A stretch of DNA of 64,000 nucleotides from Sulfuricurvum sp. (lineage in GTDB: Bacteria; Campylobacterota; Campylobacteria; Campylobacterales; Sulfurimonadaceae): positions 108,010 to 172,009 of the forward strand of contig JAUYUB010000010.1 in NCBI GenBank assembly GCA_030692765.1, in the 5' to 3' direction. Both the position numbers and the translations under genes were made by a program. Positions 34,234-43,516 of this stretch are shown piece after piece (the stretch's first letter is position 1; each line of letters begins with the position of its first letter). The notes beneath the pieces were generated by a model. The model ran no database searches. It saw only the letters and a list, made by a program, of their open reading frames with translations, and had not been told where the DNA came from.

Positions 34234-36782
34234 AGGGTTACTTTTTTCTCAATTTTCTTGAAGGTCTCAATAACGTCACCGACTTTAACATCCGTGTATC
34301 CGTTCAGAACAACACCACAATCAAAGCCTTTGGTGACTTCTTTAACATCGTCTTTGAAACGTCGTAATGATGTTAGATCACCCTCATGGATAACAACACC
34401 CTCACGAATAACACGTACCATTCCACCACGTACAAGCTTACCGTCAACAACCACACATCCTGCGATTGTTCCCGCACCTTTTGGCATTGGGAAGGTATCA
34501 CGCACTTCTGCTTGACCTGTGTTTTCTTCACGGAACTGTGGAGCCATCATACCTGTCAACATAAGCTTGATATCATCTATCAACTCATAAATGATCGAGT
34601 ATGTCTTGATGTCAACACCCATTTGCTTTGCAGAGGCTTTTACATTACCTGTAGGACGGACATTAAATCCAAGCAAGGCACAGTTTTCACTGTTATTGAC
34701 CAAAGCAACGTCATTTTCCGTAATTCCACCGACACCGCTGGAAATAACTTCAACTTTAACTTCTTCATTACGAAGATCCGCAAGGGCTGCTTTAATCGCT
34801 TCAAGAGAACCGTGTACGTCTGTTTTAAGAACGACTTTCAATGCTTTGATACGGCCTTCAACTACCAATGACGTCAACTCATCGAATGTTGTTTTAGTAC
34901 TCAGTGATAGTTCACGGTGACGATCGTACTCGTAACGTTTTTGCGCGTATTCACGTGCTTCTCTGTCACTTTCCATAGCCATCATTACTTCGCCAGATGG
35001 CGGTACTTCATTAAGACCTACAACCACTGCCGTTTGGCTTGGTCCAATCTGTTGCAGCTGTGCTTTACGATCGTTGATAAGAGCACGTACACGCCCGTAT
35101 GAACCACCACAAACGATGTTATCTCCAACTTTAAGAGTACCGTTTTGTACGATTACTGTTGCAACCGGTCCACGCCCTTTTTCAAGTGTACTTTCAACTA
35201 CAACTGCTTTTGCCATAGCCGTAGGATCTGCTTGAAGTTCCATGATCTCAGATTGCAATAAAATTGCTTCGAGCAATTCATCAATACCTGTCATAGCTTT
35301 TGCAGATACACCAACGAATTCAATGTCTCCACCCCACTCGATCGGGTTAAGTCCAAGCTCTGACATTTGCCCTTTAACCAAGTCAGGATTAGCTCCTGGT
35401 TTGTCCATTTTATTGATAGCGACGATAACCGGAACTTTTGCATCTTTTGCATGCTGTACGGCTTCACGTGTTTGAGGCTTCACACCGTCATCCGCAGCAA
35501 CAACGATGATGATAATATCGGTCAACTGTGCACCGCGAGCACGCATTGCACTAAATGCTTCGTGTCCAGGAGTATCCAAGAAAGTAATCAACTTACCCTT
35601 TTGCTCAACAGAATACGCACCGATGTGTTGCGTGATTCCACCTGCTTCACCGTGTGCTACTTTTGCATTACGGATTGCATCAAGTAACGATGTCTTACCA
35701 TGGTCAACGTGTCCCATGATCGTAATGACCGGTGGACGCTCTTCCAAATGCTCAGAATCAACCAATGACTCATCATACGCTTCTTCAAGATTGAAAGCGT
35801 CTTTTGGATCAATTGTCGTTACTTCAACATCGAATTCGCTGGCTAAGATTTCGATTTCATCTTTGCCCAAAAAGTCGTTTTTAGTTACCATCATACCAAG
35901 GTCAAAAAGGACTTTGATGACATTAGAAATACTTTGGCCCACTTTTTCCGCAAACTCATAAACGCGCACGTCTTCTGGAATCTCTACATGGGTGATAACT
36001 TCGTCTTCTTTTGCATCTTTAGAATATTTTTTACGCGCTTCTCTTGAAACTTTACGAGGCTTGCCTTTATTGGCACCTTGTTTTTTACCCGCGTTACGTC
36101 CAGGTGGTTTTTTCTCTCTTGGCTTCTGCTCTTCTTCTGGTGGAAGATTTTGCCCTAAATCATTAAGATCCATCAATACTACTTGATTTTCTTCATAATC
36201 CATAGATACGTTAGAGATGTCTCCACCGAAAATATCAAGTCTTACACCCTGATCTTTTCGTTGCGTAGGCGCATTAGTATGAGATTTTTTTGCTTTTTTA
36301 GCTTCAAGCTCACGCTGTACTTCTACGCTGACTTTTCCGTACTGAGATACGTTTGCCATTTCATGTTTAACGGTAGGGACAACTGCTTCTTCAACAGGAC
36401 GTACTTTTTTGACAATCTTTAAACCAGAACGTTTTGGCGCATCGGCCTCAGAAGGCTCTACAGTAGATTGCTCGTTAGTCACGCTTACAGCTTGAGGTGT
36501 GGATACAGGTTCAACTTCTACTGTAGTAACCGATGCTTTCGTTTCGGCCTTGACTTCTGCCTTAGGGACTACAACTTCTTCTTGAGCAGCTACTTTTGGT
36601 TCGTGACTTTCGACACCTGCTCCGCTCATGATGTAGTTCATGATTTTTTCAGCCTCTTCCATTGATACGGTACTTGAAGCTGTTTTTAAGTTCAACCCCA
36701 TTGCTGTTGCTTTATCAACAACCTCTTTAGAATTGATACCAAGTTCTTTGGCAATTTCATGAACTCTTACTTTATCCATCAT
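34230..36782 (-). CDS. infB: Translation initiation factor IF-2
   Basis: GTPase that loads initiator tRNA on the ribosome. An N-terminal IF2N domain ([37 protein letters not shown]) is followed by a low-complexity linker with E/V/K runs, a second IF2N-like segment, then the G domain with [28 protein letters not shown] and NKMDKP, and domains II-IV. At 850 residues it is full length. AAGGAG lies 10 bases before the ATG, inside the ylxR gene. Many antisense ORFs in the track here are shadows. Confidence 0.97.
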   Translation of the reverse strand: MMDKVRVHEIAKELGINSKEVVDKATAMGLNLKTASSTVSMEEAEKIMNYIMSGAGVESHEPKVAAQEEVVVPKAEVKAETKASVTTVEVEPVSTPQAVSVTNEQSTVEPSEADAPKRSGLKIVKKVRPVEEAVVPTVKHEMANVSQYGKVSVEVQRELEAKKAKKSHTNAPTQRKDQGVRLDIFGGDISNVSMDYEENQVVLMDLNDLGQNLPPEEEQKPREKKPPGRNAGKKQGANKGKPRKVSREARKKYSKDAKEDEVITHVEIPEDVRVYEFAEKVGQSISNVIKVLFDLGMMVTKNDFLGKDEIEILASEFDVEVTTIDPKDAFNLEEAYDESLVDSEHLEERPPVITIMGHVDHGKTSLLDAIRNAKVAHGEAGGITQHIGAYSVEQKGKLITFLDTPGHEAFSAMRARGAQLTDIIIIVVAADDGVKPQTREAVQHAKDAKVPVIVAINKMDKPGANPDLVKGQMSELGLNPIEWGGDIEFVGVSAKAMTGIDELLEAILLQSEIMELQADPTAMAKAVVVESTLEKGRGPVATVIVQNGTLKVGDNIVCGGSYGRVRALINDRKAQLQQIGPSQTAVVVGLNEVPPSGEVMMAMESDREAREYAQKRYEYDRHRELSLSTKTTFDELTSLVVEGRIKALKVVLKTDVHGSLEAIKAALADLRNEEVKVEVISSGVGGITENDVALVNNSENCALLGFNVRPTGNVKASAKQMGVDIKTYSIIYELIDDIKLMLTGMMAPQFREENTGQAEVRDTFPMPKGAGTIAGCVVVDGKLVRGGMVRVIREGVVIHEGDLTSLRRFKDDVKEVTKGFDCGVVLNGYTDVKVGDVIETFKKIEKKVTL

Positions 36783-37026
36783 TAACGACTATCTCCTTTA
36801 ACCGATTCATAAGCATATCAAGTGCGTTGCTTTTACACTGTCGGGCGAGAAGCCCTGGAGTTTTTTTATGCTCAACACAGGCTGAACATAGATAAAAACT
36901 TCGCCCCATCCCGCTATGGGATTCCAAAACTCCCTGACGACATTGAAGCCGAATAAGGGACGATTGGTTAGAGCGTTCGCGACATACCACACACATACGC
37001 GTTGGTTGATTTACAATTTGCGCCAT
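36772..37026 (-). CDS. ylxR: YlxR-family (DUF448) RNA-binding protein
   Basis: A short basic protein of 84 residues between thrB and infB. The family motif [20 protein letters not shown] is at the N-terminus, with further cysteines in [12 protein letters not shown]. YlxR proteins have been described as nucleoid- or RNase P-associated, but the function here is not known. The ATG at 37026 (MAQIVNQ) is preferred to the listed TTG at 37035, which lies only 2 bases from the AAGGAAG ribosome site. It overlaps infB by 11 bases. Confidence 0.88.
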   Translation of the reverse strand: MAQIVNQPTRMCVVCRERSNQSSLIRLQCRQGVLESHSGMGRSFYLCSACVEHKKTPGLLARQCKSNALDMLMNRLKEIVVNDG

Positions 37027-37046
37027 TATATCCAATACTTCCTTAG

Positions 37047-37928
37047 TTACCGTTCGATAACCAGTCCATCATTGTCAAAGCCAAGAATTTTTACTTCAAA
37101 ATCTGGAAATGCATCTCTAAATTTATCTGCCATTCCCAATGCATCTTCATCATACACCATATTAAAGAAAGTGGATCCGCTTCCAGAAAGCGTGCTCATC
37201 AGCGCTCCGTTATCATACGCCATTTTTTGTACTTCAAAAAGTTCTGGAAGCATTTTCATTCGTACTCGTTGATGAAATCGGTCTTGGGTTGAGAGACGTA
37301 ACATTTCCCAATCTTCATTAAAAAATGCTCCTACCGTTACTGCCGTATGGGAGAGATTGAACACTGCACTCTCTTTGCTGTACGATCGCGGAAGTGTCGT
37401 ACGGGATTTAGCTGTCGAAATTGGTTTATTCGGGATAACAACTACCGCTCTCAAATAGTCAGGCATGTGCTTTCGCTGGGAAAAAACTTTTTGCTTTTCA
37501 ACCATTGCGCAGTTAAAGCCCCCCATTACTGCCGGAGTGATGTTATCAGGATGCGACTCATAAATCAGGGCATGATTCAAAACACGGCGCTTTGAAACTT
37601 TAACTCCGGCAGCCTCATGTGCACAGCTGATCGCACTGACGATAACCGCAGATGAACTTCCAAGCCCGCGTGACATAGGGATCTGATTGTAAAACGTAAA
37701 TTTAAAATTTTGGCGTTTTTGCGTAAGACGGCGATAATGCTCGTTGAAAATACTCACGAACAGATTATTCCCTTTAAGTCTCGGATTATTTTCCCCCTCC
37801 CCTTTAATAGCTACTGTAAAAAAACGAGACGGGACTAATTCCACGCGATTGCGTAAATCGACGGCCAATCCCAATGAATCAAATCCTGGTCCTAAATTTG
37901 CACTGGTTGCGGGTACACTTATAAACAC
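37047..37928 (-). CDS. thrB: Homoserine kinase ThrB
   Basis: GHMP kinase that phosphorylates homoserine in threonine synthesis. [23 protein letters not shown] and [16 protein letters not shown] (ATP loop) are diagnostic, and [15 protein letters not shown] is the C-terminal glycine-rich motif. It is 293 residues, full length. It sits between a tsaB-like gene and ylxR, an order I recall from Campylobacter jejuni. Confidence 0.95.
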   Translation of the reverse strand: MFISVPATSANLGPGFDSLGLAVDLRNRVELVPSRFFTVAIKGEGENNPRLKGNNLFVSIFNEHYRRLTQKRQNFKFTFYNQIPMSRGLGSSSAVIVSAISCAHEAAGVKVSKRRVLNHALIYESHPDNITPAVMGGFNCAMVEKQKVFSQRKHMPDYLRAVVVIPNKPISTAKSRTTLPRSYSKESAVFNLSHTAVTVGAFFNEDWEMLRLSTQDRFHQRVRMKMLPELFEVQKMAYDNGALMSTLSGSGSTFFNMVYDEDALGMADKFRDAFPDFEVKILGFDNDGLVIER

Positions 37929-37937
37929 TCTATTTCC

Positions 37938-38393
37938 TTACCCAACCGCTTCAATTCCATAATATGGGGCACTGTCAGTATTAAAATTCTTTACTTCTAT
38001 TGTCTGCGGAAGCTCAAATCCTTTGAGAACCGGATTGTCTAACGGCTCCACGCCAATCGTATTGCTATTTTTAACAAAATAGAGCTTTCCTACTGCTTTT
38101 ATAGGATGATTTTTGTTAAAAAAGAACCCATCTACTGCTAATAGAGGAATATTTCGTACAATGCTCAACGTTTTTAAAAAAAGATACGCCACCTTGATCC
38201 CCATAAAACTGCCGGGACCATTTGCATAGATCAGATGTTTGAGACGATAGCGATTCAGCACATCTTCAAAGATCAAAGGAAGGACATCCGAACCCAATCC
38301 GTCATCTTTAATGGATTCGATCAGTTGCCCCTGTTCATCGTATATCCCAACATAGACAGGACTTCCAAGCGCAATGATAAGCGCATTATGCAT
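37938..38393 (-). CDS. Short TsaB-like protein (t6A biosynthesis partner)
   Basis: The 151 residues match the N-terminal half of TsaB/YeaZ: an ASKHA-like strand start (NALIIALGSPVYVGIYDEQGQLIE), DVLPLIFEDVLNRYRLKHLIYANGPGSFMGIKVAYLFLKTLSI with the GPGSFxGxK motif, then a divergent end. Typical TsaB is around 220 residues, so the second lobe is reduced. TsaB scaffolds TsaD and TsaE for tRNA threonylcarbamoyladenosine synthesis. It overlaps lpxC by 8 bases. Confidence 0.75.
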   Translation of the reverse strand: MHNALIIALGSPVYVGIYDEQGQLIESIKDDGLGSDVLPLIFEDVLNRYRLKHLIYANGPGSFMGIKVAYLFLKTLSIVRNIPLLAVDGFFFNKNHPIKAVGKLYFVKNSNTIGVEPLDNPVLKGFELPQTIEVKNFNTDSAPYYGIEAVG

Positions 38394-39273
38394 ACGCTTT
38401 GACCAGTTCTTCCGATTCTGCCGTAACGAGTTCTACAATCTCATAGTTAGCAGGATCTTTTAAAAGCTCAAGGGTTAGCTTATGATTTAAATCATGGCTC
38501 CCAGCAAAGGCTTCATAATTTCCGATAAAGTTCATCCCGATCAGTGACATATCACCAATGGCATCGAGAATTTTGTGGCGTACAAACTCATCACTAAATC
38601 GCAATCCTTCCGGATTAAGTACTTTTTTATCATCCAAGACGACTGCATTTTCCAAGCTTCCGCCCAAAGCAAGCCCCTTGGAACGAAGGTACTGAACCTC
38701 ATGCACAAATCCGAAAGTACGTGCTCTGGCAATCTCTTTTTTGTAGTTTTCTTTGGTGAATTTCAATACATAACTTTGTTTATCGATTGCCGGATGCGAA
38801 AATTTGATCGTAAAGTCGTAACTGAGGTCCTCCGAGGGAGAAAGCTTGACATACTTGTCCCCCTCTTGAACCGTAACCTCTTGTTTAATACGCATAATTT
38901 TTTTAGGACTTTCCAGTTCCCTAATTCCAGCTTCATCCAAAAGCATGCAAAAGCTCATGGACGAACCGTCCATTACCGGTACTTCATCCGCATTGACCAC
39001 CACACGAATATTGTCAATACCATACGCATAAATAGCAGAAAGCATATGCTCGATAGTGGAAATGACGACACCGTCTTTCCCAATCACGGTTGCCATCTTT
39101 GTATCCACGACGTTTGAAGGTGTCAAAGGGATAGAGACCCCTGCATCACTACGAAAAAAAACGATACCGCTGTTGCTTTCAAGGGGTTCCAGTCGTAAAT
39201 GTACAGGCACACCTTTGTGCAGTCCGATACCGACCATTTCCACACTTTTGGCGATGGTTGTCTGTCTTTTCAT
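38386..39273 (-). CDS. lpxC: UDP-3-O-acyl-N-acetylglucosamine deacetylase LpxC
   Basis: Zinc deacetylase, the committed step of lipid A synthesis. Metal ligands lie in STIEHMLSAIYAYGIDNIRV and RHKILDAIGDMSLIG; the start QTTIAKSVEMVGIGLHKGVPVHLRL is the family N-terminus. It is 295 residues. A putative TATAAT lies 31 bases upstream, so lpxC probably starts the transcript running through thrB and infB. Confidence 0.96.
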   Translation of the reverse strand: MKRQTTIAKSVEMVGIGLHKGVPVHLRLEPLESNSGIVFFRSDAGVSIPLTPSNVVDTKMATVIGKDGVVISTIEHMLSAIYAYGIDNIRVVVNADEVPVMDGSSMSFCMLLDEAGIRELESPKKIMRIKQEVTVQEGDKYVKLSPSEDLSYDFTIKFSHPAIDKQSYVLKFTKENYKKEIARARTFGFVHEVQYLRSKGLALGGSLENAVVLDDKKVLNPEGLRFSDEFVRHKILDAIGDMSLIGMNFIGNYEAFAGSHDLNHKLTLELLKDPANYEIVELVTAESEELVKAYA

Positions 39274-39303
39274 ACTCTTTCCTTAAACCGGGACATGCAT
39301 TGT

Positions 39304-39309
39304 ATTATA
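39304..39309 (-). promoter_or_regulatory. -10 box for the lpxC-thrB-infB operon
   Basis: Minus-strand TATAAT 31 bases before the lpxC ATG in the 45-base gap after the M23 peptidase gene. The leader carries AAGGAAAG before the start. The -35 region would overlap the end of the peptidase gene and is weak. Confidence 0.45.
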
Positions 39310-39318
39310 GCCACTTTC

Positions 39319-40689
39319 TTACTGCTGGTCGATAAACATCTTGGCTGAATCAATAACATTGGTTATATTATCAGAAATCCATTTGCTGTCCATCCACTCT
39401 TCCGGACGTACTTCAATCCCCTGAACCAAAATCCCAAAATGGAGATGATCTCCCATTGCGTAACCGCTCATACCGGTCTTAGCAATCTCTTGTTGAGACA
39501 TTACATGATCTTTTTCTTGAACATGCAGCTGCGAACAGTGTCCATAAAGTGTATAAAGCCCAAATCCATGGTCAACGATCGGAAGATTTCCGTAAATACC
39601 GTTGGACTTAGCGAAAATAACATTTCCGCCATTTGAACTTTTTATAGAACCCATCTGCACGCTCGCCAAATCCAATCCCATATGATAAGCTTGACTCACA
39701 TTCTCTTGGCCCTTGTAGCTGTAAATACGATGATCTCCGAAATCTGCTACTTTTTGCCCATTTACCAATGGATAAAAAGGTACAGGTCTAAAATCACTCA
39801 CCATTGCATTGGAAACTTTGGAAGTGATCTGATGAATGATTTTTTCATTATCAGAACGTACTTTTTCGTTGATAATACGAAACTGCTCAAGTCGGTCATC
39901 CACTCCGATGGTCTGCTGATACACATTGGCAAGTTCTGCAATTTTACCATCCAAAAAGGCATCACTGAGTTCGATGTTAGATACTTTATACGCATGATCT
40001 TTTAATCGAACAGGAACAGAGCTTTTCGTTTCATTGCCCGCCTTATCACGAGCAACAACCGTTGCGCTGAAACTTGGAGCCTGCACCGGCCATGCTAACA
40101 ACGAAGCGTAATAACCCGGTTTGTAAAAAGGCTGCGCTGTAAACGTTTTTCCGAAATTGGTTTGAATTTTCAGGCTTTCCATATGAGGATCACTTGCCTT
40201 AAAAATAACAATAGCCGATCCCCCTTTTTGAATCTTATACGAGCTTGAAATCACTGAGAGGATAGGACGGCGCTGATCGATCACTAGGGTTACCTGTTGA
40301 GTGAACGTGTTACCCATAAAAAGGCCCCAAAGACTGTTGTCTGTTGCTTCAATCTTCAATACAACTGATTGAGACTCAACACTTCTCTGACCTTTTGGTG
40401 GAAGTACTTCAAATACTCTTTTTTTCTCTTTGCTTGTTTCTGAATCATCCACAACAACCCAGTCGTCATGATCCGTAGAGATCGTGGCTTTAAACGATTT
40501 CAATCCACTTTCATCTTCAACACTGACATGAATAGGTTCTTGAAAATTCCAATACCCATCATGAGAAATAGTCACCATTGGATCATTGCGTTCAAACATC
40601 GGCGAGAATGCCATAAATCCAATCGCCCCAACTACTGCTAATCCAAACGCCCAACCTATAATTCCTGAACCACTATTTCGTCTTCTCAT
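39319..40689 (-). CDS. Periplasmic M23 (LytM-type) peptidoglycan endopeptidase
   Basis: A membrane-anchored protein of 456 residues. The N-terminal segment IIGWAFGLAVVGAIGFMAF is a signal anchor, followed by about 300 residues of beta-rich Ig-like regions (including KAGNETKSSVPVRL) and the C-terminal M23 domain. Zinc ligands lie in AYHMGLDLAS (H and D) and GDHLHFGI (HxH), so it should be catalytically active. M23 enzymes in this phylum trim peptide cross-links and affect helical cell shape. It overlaps the DHH gene by 4 bases. Confidence 0.9.
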   Translation of the reverse strand: MRRRNSGSGIIGWAFGLAVVGAIGFMAFSPMFERNDPMVTISHDGYWNFQEPIHVSVEDESGLKSFKATISTDHDDWVVVDDSETSKEKKRVFEVLPPKGQRSVESQSVVLKIEATDNSLWGLFMGNTFTQQVTLVIDQRRPILSVISSSYKIQKGGSAIVIFKASDPHMESLKIQTNFGKTFTAQPFYKPGYYASLLAWPVQAPSFSATVVARDKAGNETKSSVPVRLKDHAYKVSNIELSDAFLDGKIAELANVYQQTIGVDDRLEQFRIINEKVRSDNEKIIHQITSKVSNAMVSDFRPVPFYPLVNGQKVADFGDHRIYSYKGQENVSQAYHMGLDLASVQMGSIKSSNGGNVIFAKSNGIYGNLPIVDHGFGLYTLYGHCSQLHVQEKDHVMSQQEIAKTGMSGYAMGDHLHFGILVQGIEVRPEEWMDSKWISDNITNVIDSAKMFIDQQ

Positions 40690-41618
40690 CCTATCTCCTG
40701 TCGTATATAACTGATAATTTCTTCTCTTATTTGTTCCAACGGTTTATCCATCACTTTGGCACCCGCGCGATCATGATGACCTCCGCCGCCATATCGCTGC
40801 ATCATCTCAGAAGCGTTCACAACTCCATCACTGCGTAAGGAGACACCAATTCCCCCTTTTTTGCGCACTGCTAACAGCAAGGCCGTATTAACGATTTTCA
40901 AAGTGACCGCTTCATCCAAGACTGCTTTGCAATCTCCCAGTGAAGCTCCCGTGAAAACCAAAAGTTCCTGATCCACTTCAAACAGCGCCAATTGACCATC
41001 CAAAACAAGCTGCATCCGCTTTAACATCTCGGCTTGAAGCCTCAAAGAAGCCAATGTTTTGCTGTTATAAAGCCCATTAACACATTCTTCATGATTAGCG
41101 CCCAGTTCAAGCAGTCGATGCGCCATACTAAAAATTTTGAGTGTGCATCTGGGATCACGGAAACATTTCGTGTCGTCCATCAATCCGGCATAAAGCGCAT
41201 TTGCCATTTTACCATTGATTTTTATATCCTGACCGATAAACCATTCATACACTACTTGTGTTGTACTCATGGCAGACGTATCTATGTAGTTGAGTGTGCC
41301 ATATTGGTCATTACTGATATGATGATCAAAGTTTATAAGTTCACCCATATAATCCACTCCCAATCTCCCAAAACTCCCGCAATCAAAACTGATTGCCAAA
41401 TCTGCATCCAGCGGAAAACGGTTGCTAATTTTGTCCGTCCATGGTATAAAGGAGAGGTGAGGCGCGATAGTGGGCGAAGAACAATAAAAAGTGATTTTCT
41501 TTTGCGTGCGCAAGAGATAAGAATAAAAAGCGGATGCGGACCCTAACGAATCAGCATCAGGATTTTCGTGTGCGATTAGGACAATGTGATTTGATTTCTC
41601 AATCAAGGAGGATGGCAT
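40686..41618 (-). CDS. DHH/DHHA1 phosphoesterase (NrnA-like)
   Basis: A two-domain phosphoesterase of 310 residues. The DHH domain shows AHENPDADSLGSA, LAISFDCGSFGRLG and INFDHHISNDQYG, and the DHHA1 domain ends with MQRYGGGGHHDRAGAKV. Such proteins hydrolyse oligoribonucleotides, pAp or cyclic dinucleotide products; the exact substrate is unknown. A TAAAAT -10-like sequence lies about 36 bases upstream. It is separated from the sox-linked cluster by 49 bases. Confidence 0.9.
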   Translation of the reverse strand: MPSSLIEKSNHIVLIAHENPDADSLGSASAFYSYLLRTQKKITFYCSSPTIAPHLSFIPWTDKISNRFPLDADLAISFDCGSFGRLGVDYMGELINFDHHISNDQYGTLNYIDTSAMSTTQVVYEWFIGQDIKINGKMANALYAGLMDDTKCFRDPRCTLKIFSMAHRLLELGANHEECVNGLYNSKTLASLRLQAEMLKRMQLVLDGQLALFEVDQELLVFTGASLGDCKAVLDEAVTLKIVNTALLLAVRKKGGIGVSLRSDGVVNASEMMQRYGGGGHHDRAGAKVMDKPLEQIREEIISYIRQEIG

Positions 41619-41667
41619 CGCGTACTCTTATTTTTTAGGATAATTCAAGAACGCGATTTTACCATAC

Positions 41668-42585
41668 TTATTCGACAACCGATTTTAGAACTTCTTCAAA
41701 ATCCTTTTGTGCTTGCAATAATACTGCTTTTCCATCGGGATCTGTAATGTGTGCACTGCTGATCCAATTGTAGACACTAGGAAATCCCATAACGATTTCA
41801 TTGGAACCTTTTACTTTATAGATCATCAGCGAACATGGGGCAAATGTTCCAGCTTCTGGACGTGTATTGGCAACTGTGTTGATTACTTTGAGTTTACAAA
41901 TGGAATACGTATCGTAAAAATCAAATGGACTAGGTCCGATATCCTCATTGACATACAAGTTATAATCGGTGAAGTTTGAGAGTATGAATCCTGATGGCTT
42001 CAATCCCTCTTCGATCATCATTTCCGTACTTCCCTTATCACTTTCCCAACTTGCTGCATCCGTAGGTTTGACATAACGGGTAAGCAAAGGTCCTTGGGCA
42101 GGTAAAGCAGGTTCACTCATTGTCATTTTTGCCCCAGGAAGTGCTTTTTCAAGCGCTACGAGAACTTCTTTTTCGATCAATGCAAACTCAGGTGCATCAA
42201 ATCCGGCAATCTTTTTCATAGCCTCTGCCGTCAATACGGATACATAAAAATTATTATCATTATTACGCTGGTAAATACCAAAACCCATCGGGATAAAGAT
42301 ACCCGCATCCGTATGGGCTCTCACCAATGAATCAGTTAGACTTTTATGAAAAACCGTCAATAGATTAAATTGCGTAAAATCACTTTTACCAAATTGTTTT
42401 AAAAACGGACCATTCATGTCCGTATTTGACGAAATGACAAAACCGTTTGCTTCAAGTTCTTTTTCAATAACTTTTGCATTAAGTTTACCGTCTCCATTTA
42501 CAGCACTGAATATACGTAAATCACCTGCCCCATACAATGATAGCATCCCTAAAATCAACCATGCCAATAGCACTACTTTTTTCAT
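41668..42585 (-). CDS. Secreted protein with duplicated DUF302-like domain
   Basis: The 305 residues begin with a signal peptide (VVLLAWLILGMLSLYGAG). Two homologous halves follow: GFVISSNTDMNGPFLKQFGKSDFTQFNLLTVF...PMGFGIYQRNNDNNFYVSV and GFILSNFTDYNLYVNEDIGPSPFDFYDTYSICKL...PCSLMIYKVKGSNEIVMGF. This pattern resembles tandem DUF302 domains, which have no assigned enzyme activity. It is the last gene of the run downstream of soxB and is 24 bases from the DsrE-like gene, so a periplasmic role in sulfur oxidation is inferred from context only. Confidence 0.65.
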   Translation of the reverse strand: MKKVVLLAWLILGMLSLYGAGDLRIFSAVNGDGKLNAKVIEKELEANGFVISSNTDMNGPFLKQFGKSDFTQFNLLTVFHKSLTDSLVRAHTDAGIFIPMGFGIYQRNNDNNFYVSVLTAEAMKKIAGFDAPEFALIEKEVLVALEKALPGAKMTMSEPALPAQGPLLTRYVKPTDAASWESDKGSTEMMIEEGLKPSGFILSNFTDYNLYVNEDIGPSPFDFYDTYSICKLKVINTVANTRPEAGTFAPCSLMIYKVKGSNEIVMGFPSVYNWISSAHITDPDGKAVLLQAQKDFEEVLKSVVE

Positions 42586-42609
42586 TTTATTCCTTTTTAT
42601 GCTTAATAT

Positions 42610-43071
42610 TTAGCGTGCAGGTATGTACGCATAGCCTTCGTTTTGCTTTTCAATTAATCCAATCGTAGATGTAGGGACAAGCGTCACAAAATCATAAACG
42701 TTTTCTTTGACAATTTTATTCCTTTTCATTCCTGATTCACACATAAAATACGAAACTTTGTAGGTATTGACAGAACCTGTCAATCGTTTCAAAAATGTTT
42801 CTTGCAACTTCGAAAGCGTTGTGTCCTTTTTATACGGTGTATTTGTTAAGTTTTTCACAAAAAATCTATAAGCTTCGCCATGTATGACCACGGCTACTTC
42901 CAACTCTTCCATCTTATTTTCAAAATGGGTTTTTTGTACTGGAATACCGCTTAAGATTATTTTTTCAAATGTTTTTGAATCACCCGTAGTTAAATCAAAA
43001 ACAACTTTATGGACGATTTCTTCTGCATGTAACGATACAGCCAAGATTAAAATAAAGAACCATTTTTTCAT
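42610..43071 (-). CDS. Periplasmic DsrE-like protein A
   Basis: A signal peptide (KKWFFILILAVSLHAEE) precedes a DsrE/DsrF-like fold of about 130 residues (HKVVFDLTTGDSKTFEKIILSG...ELEVAVVIHGEAYRFFVK...VSYFMCESGMKRNKI). The single mature cysteine, C111, is at the position where DsrE-type carriers hold a persulfide. Most DsrE proteins are cytoplasmic, so the exported location is notable. A paralogue is encoded next door at 43082. Function inferred, not shown. Confidence 0.75.
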   Translation of the reverse strand: MKKWFFILILAVSLHAEEIVHKVVFDLTTGDSKTFEKIILSGIPVQKTHFENKMEELEVAVVIHGEAYRFFVKNLTNTPYKKDTTLSKLQETFLKRLTGSVNTYKVSYFMCESGMKRNKIVKENVYDFVTLVPTSTIGLIEKQNEGYAYIPAR

Positions 43072-43081
43072 ACTCTTCTCC

Positions 43082-43516
43082 TTAAGGTCTAATATACGTT
43101 GAGCCGGACCTAATACGTTCGATCAACTCAACAACTCCTGCCGTAACGATCTCACTTCCCTCAATGAGCTGCGAGGGCTCTATTTTTTTCGTCTGCATCG
43201 TATTACCGCATGCCACAAATCTAACATCGTATTGCATAAGTGCTTTCACACGTACAGAAATCTCTTTTTCGCTTTTTAAAAGTGCTCTAATACCCTTAGA
43301 ATAGGCAACAATTTCCATTTCTACATTCTCTGGACCGTAAAATCTGAGCACATTATTAGCCGTACTCAGAACATGATTGATCGCTTCATCATCACCCGCA
43401 ACTATCGAAAAAATAATCTGACGCGGATTATCGATAGAGGGAATTGGCTGCGCGAACTGCGTCTCGCCATAGGAGGTGAAACACATAAACGCAAGCATTA
43501 AAAAAAATTTGATCAT
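43082..43516 (-). CDS. Periplasmic DsrE-like protein B
   Basis: A signal peptide (IKFFLMLAFMCFTSYGE) precedes a DsrE-like domain: RQIIFSIVAGDDEAINHVLSTANNVLRFYG, VEMEIVAYSKGIRALLK and YDVRFVACGNTMQTKKI, the last containing C103 in the family's ACxNTM-type motif. The ATG at 43516 with GGAG upstream is preferred over the GTG at 43522. It overlaps the upstream metallohydrolase stop by 4 bases, and the next DsrE gene follows after 10 bases. A periplasmic sulfur carrier or sensor is a reasonable guess. Confidence 0.8.
   Translation of the reverse strand: MIKFFLMLAFMCFTSYGETQFAQPIPSIDNPRQIIFSIVAGDDEAINHVLSTANNVLRFYGPENVEMEIVAYSKGIRALLKSEKEISVRVKALMQYDVRFVACGNTMQTKKIEPSQLIEGSEIVTAGVVELIERIRSGSTYIRP

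Noticed and set aside
34386-35961. Several plus-strand ORFs antisense to infB
   Set aside because: They mirror the highly biased codons of infB and carry no domain signals.
41034-41546. 170-residue ORF antisense to the DHH phosphoesterase
   Set aside because: Sense gene has complete DHH and DHHA1 motifs; antisense frame has none.
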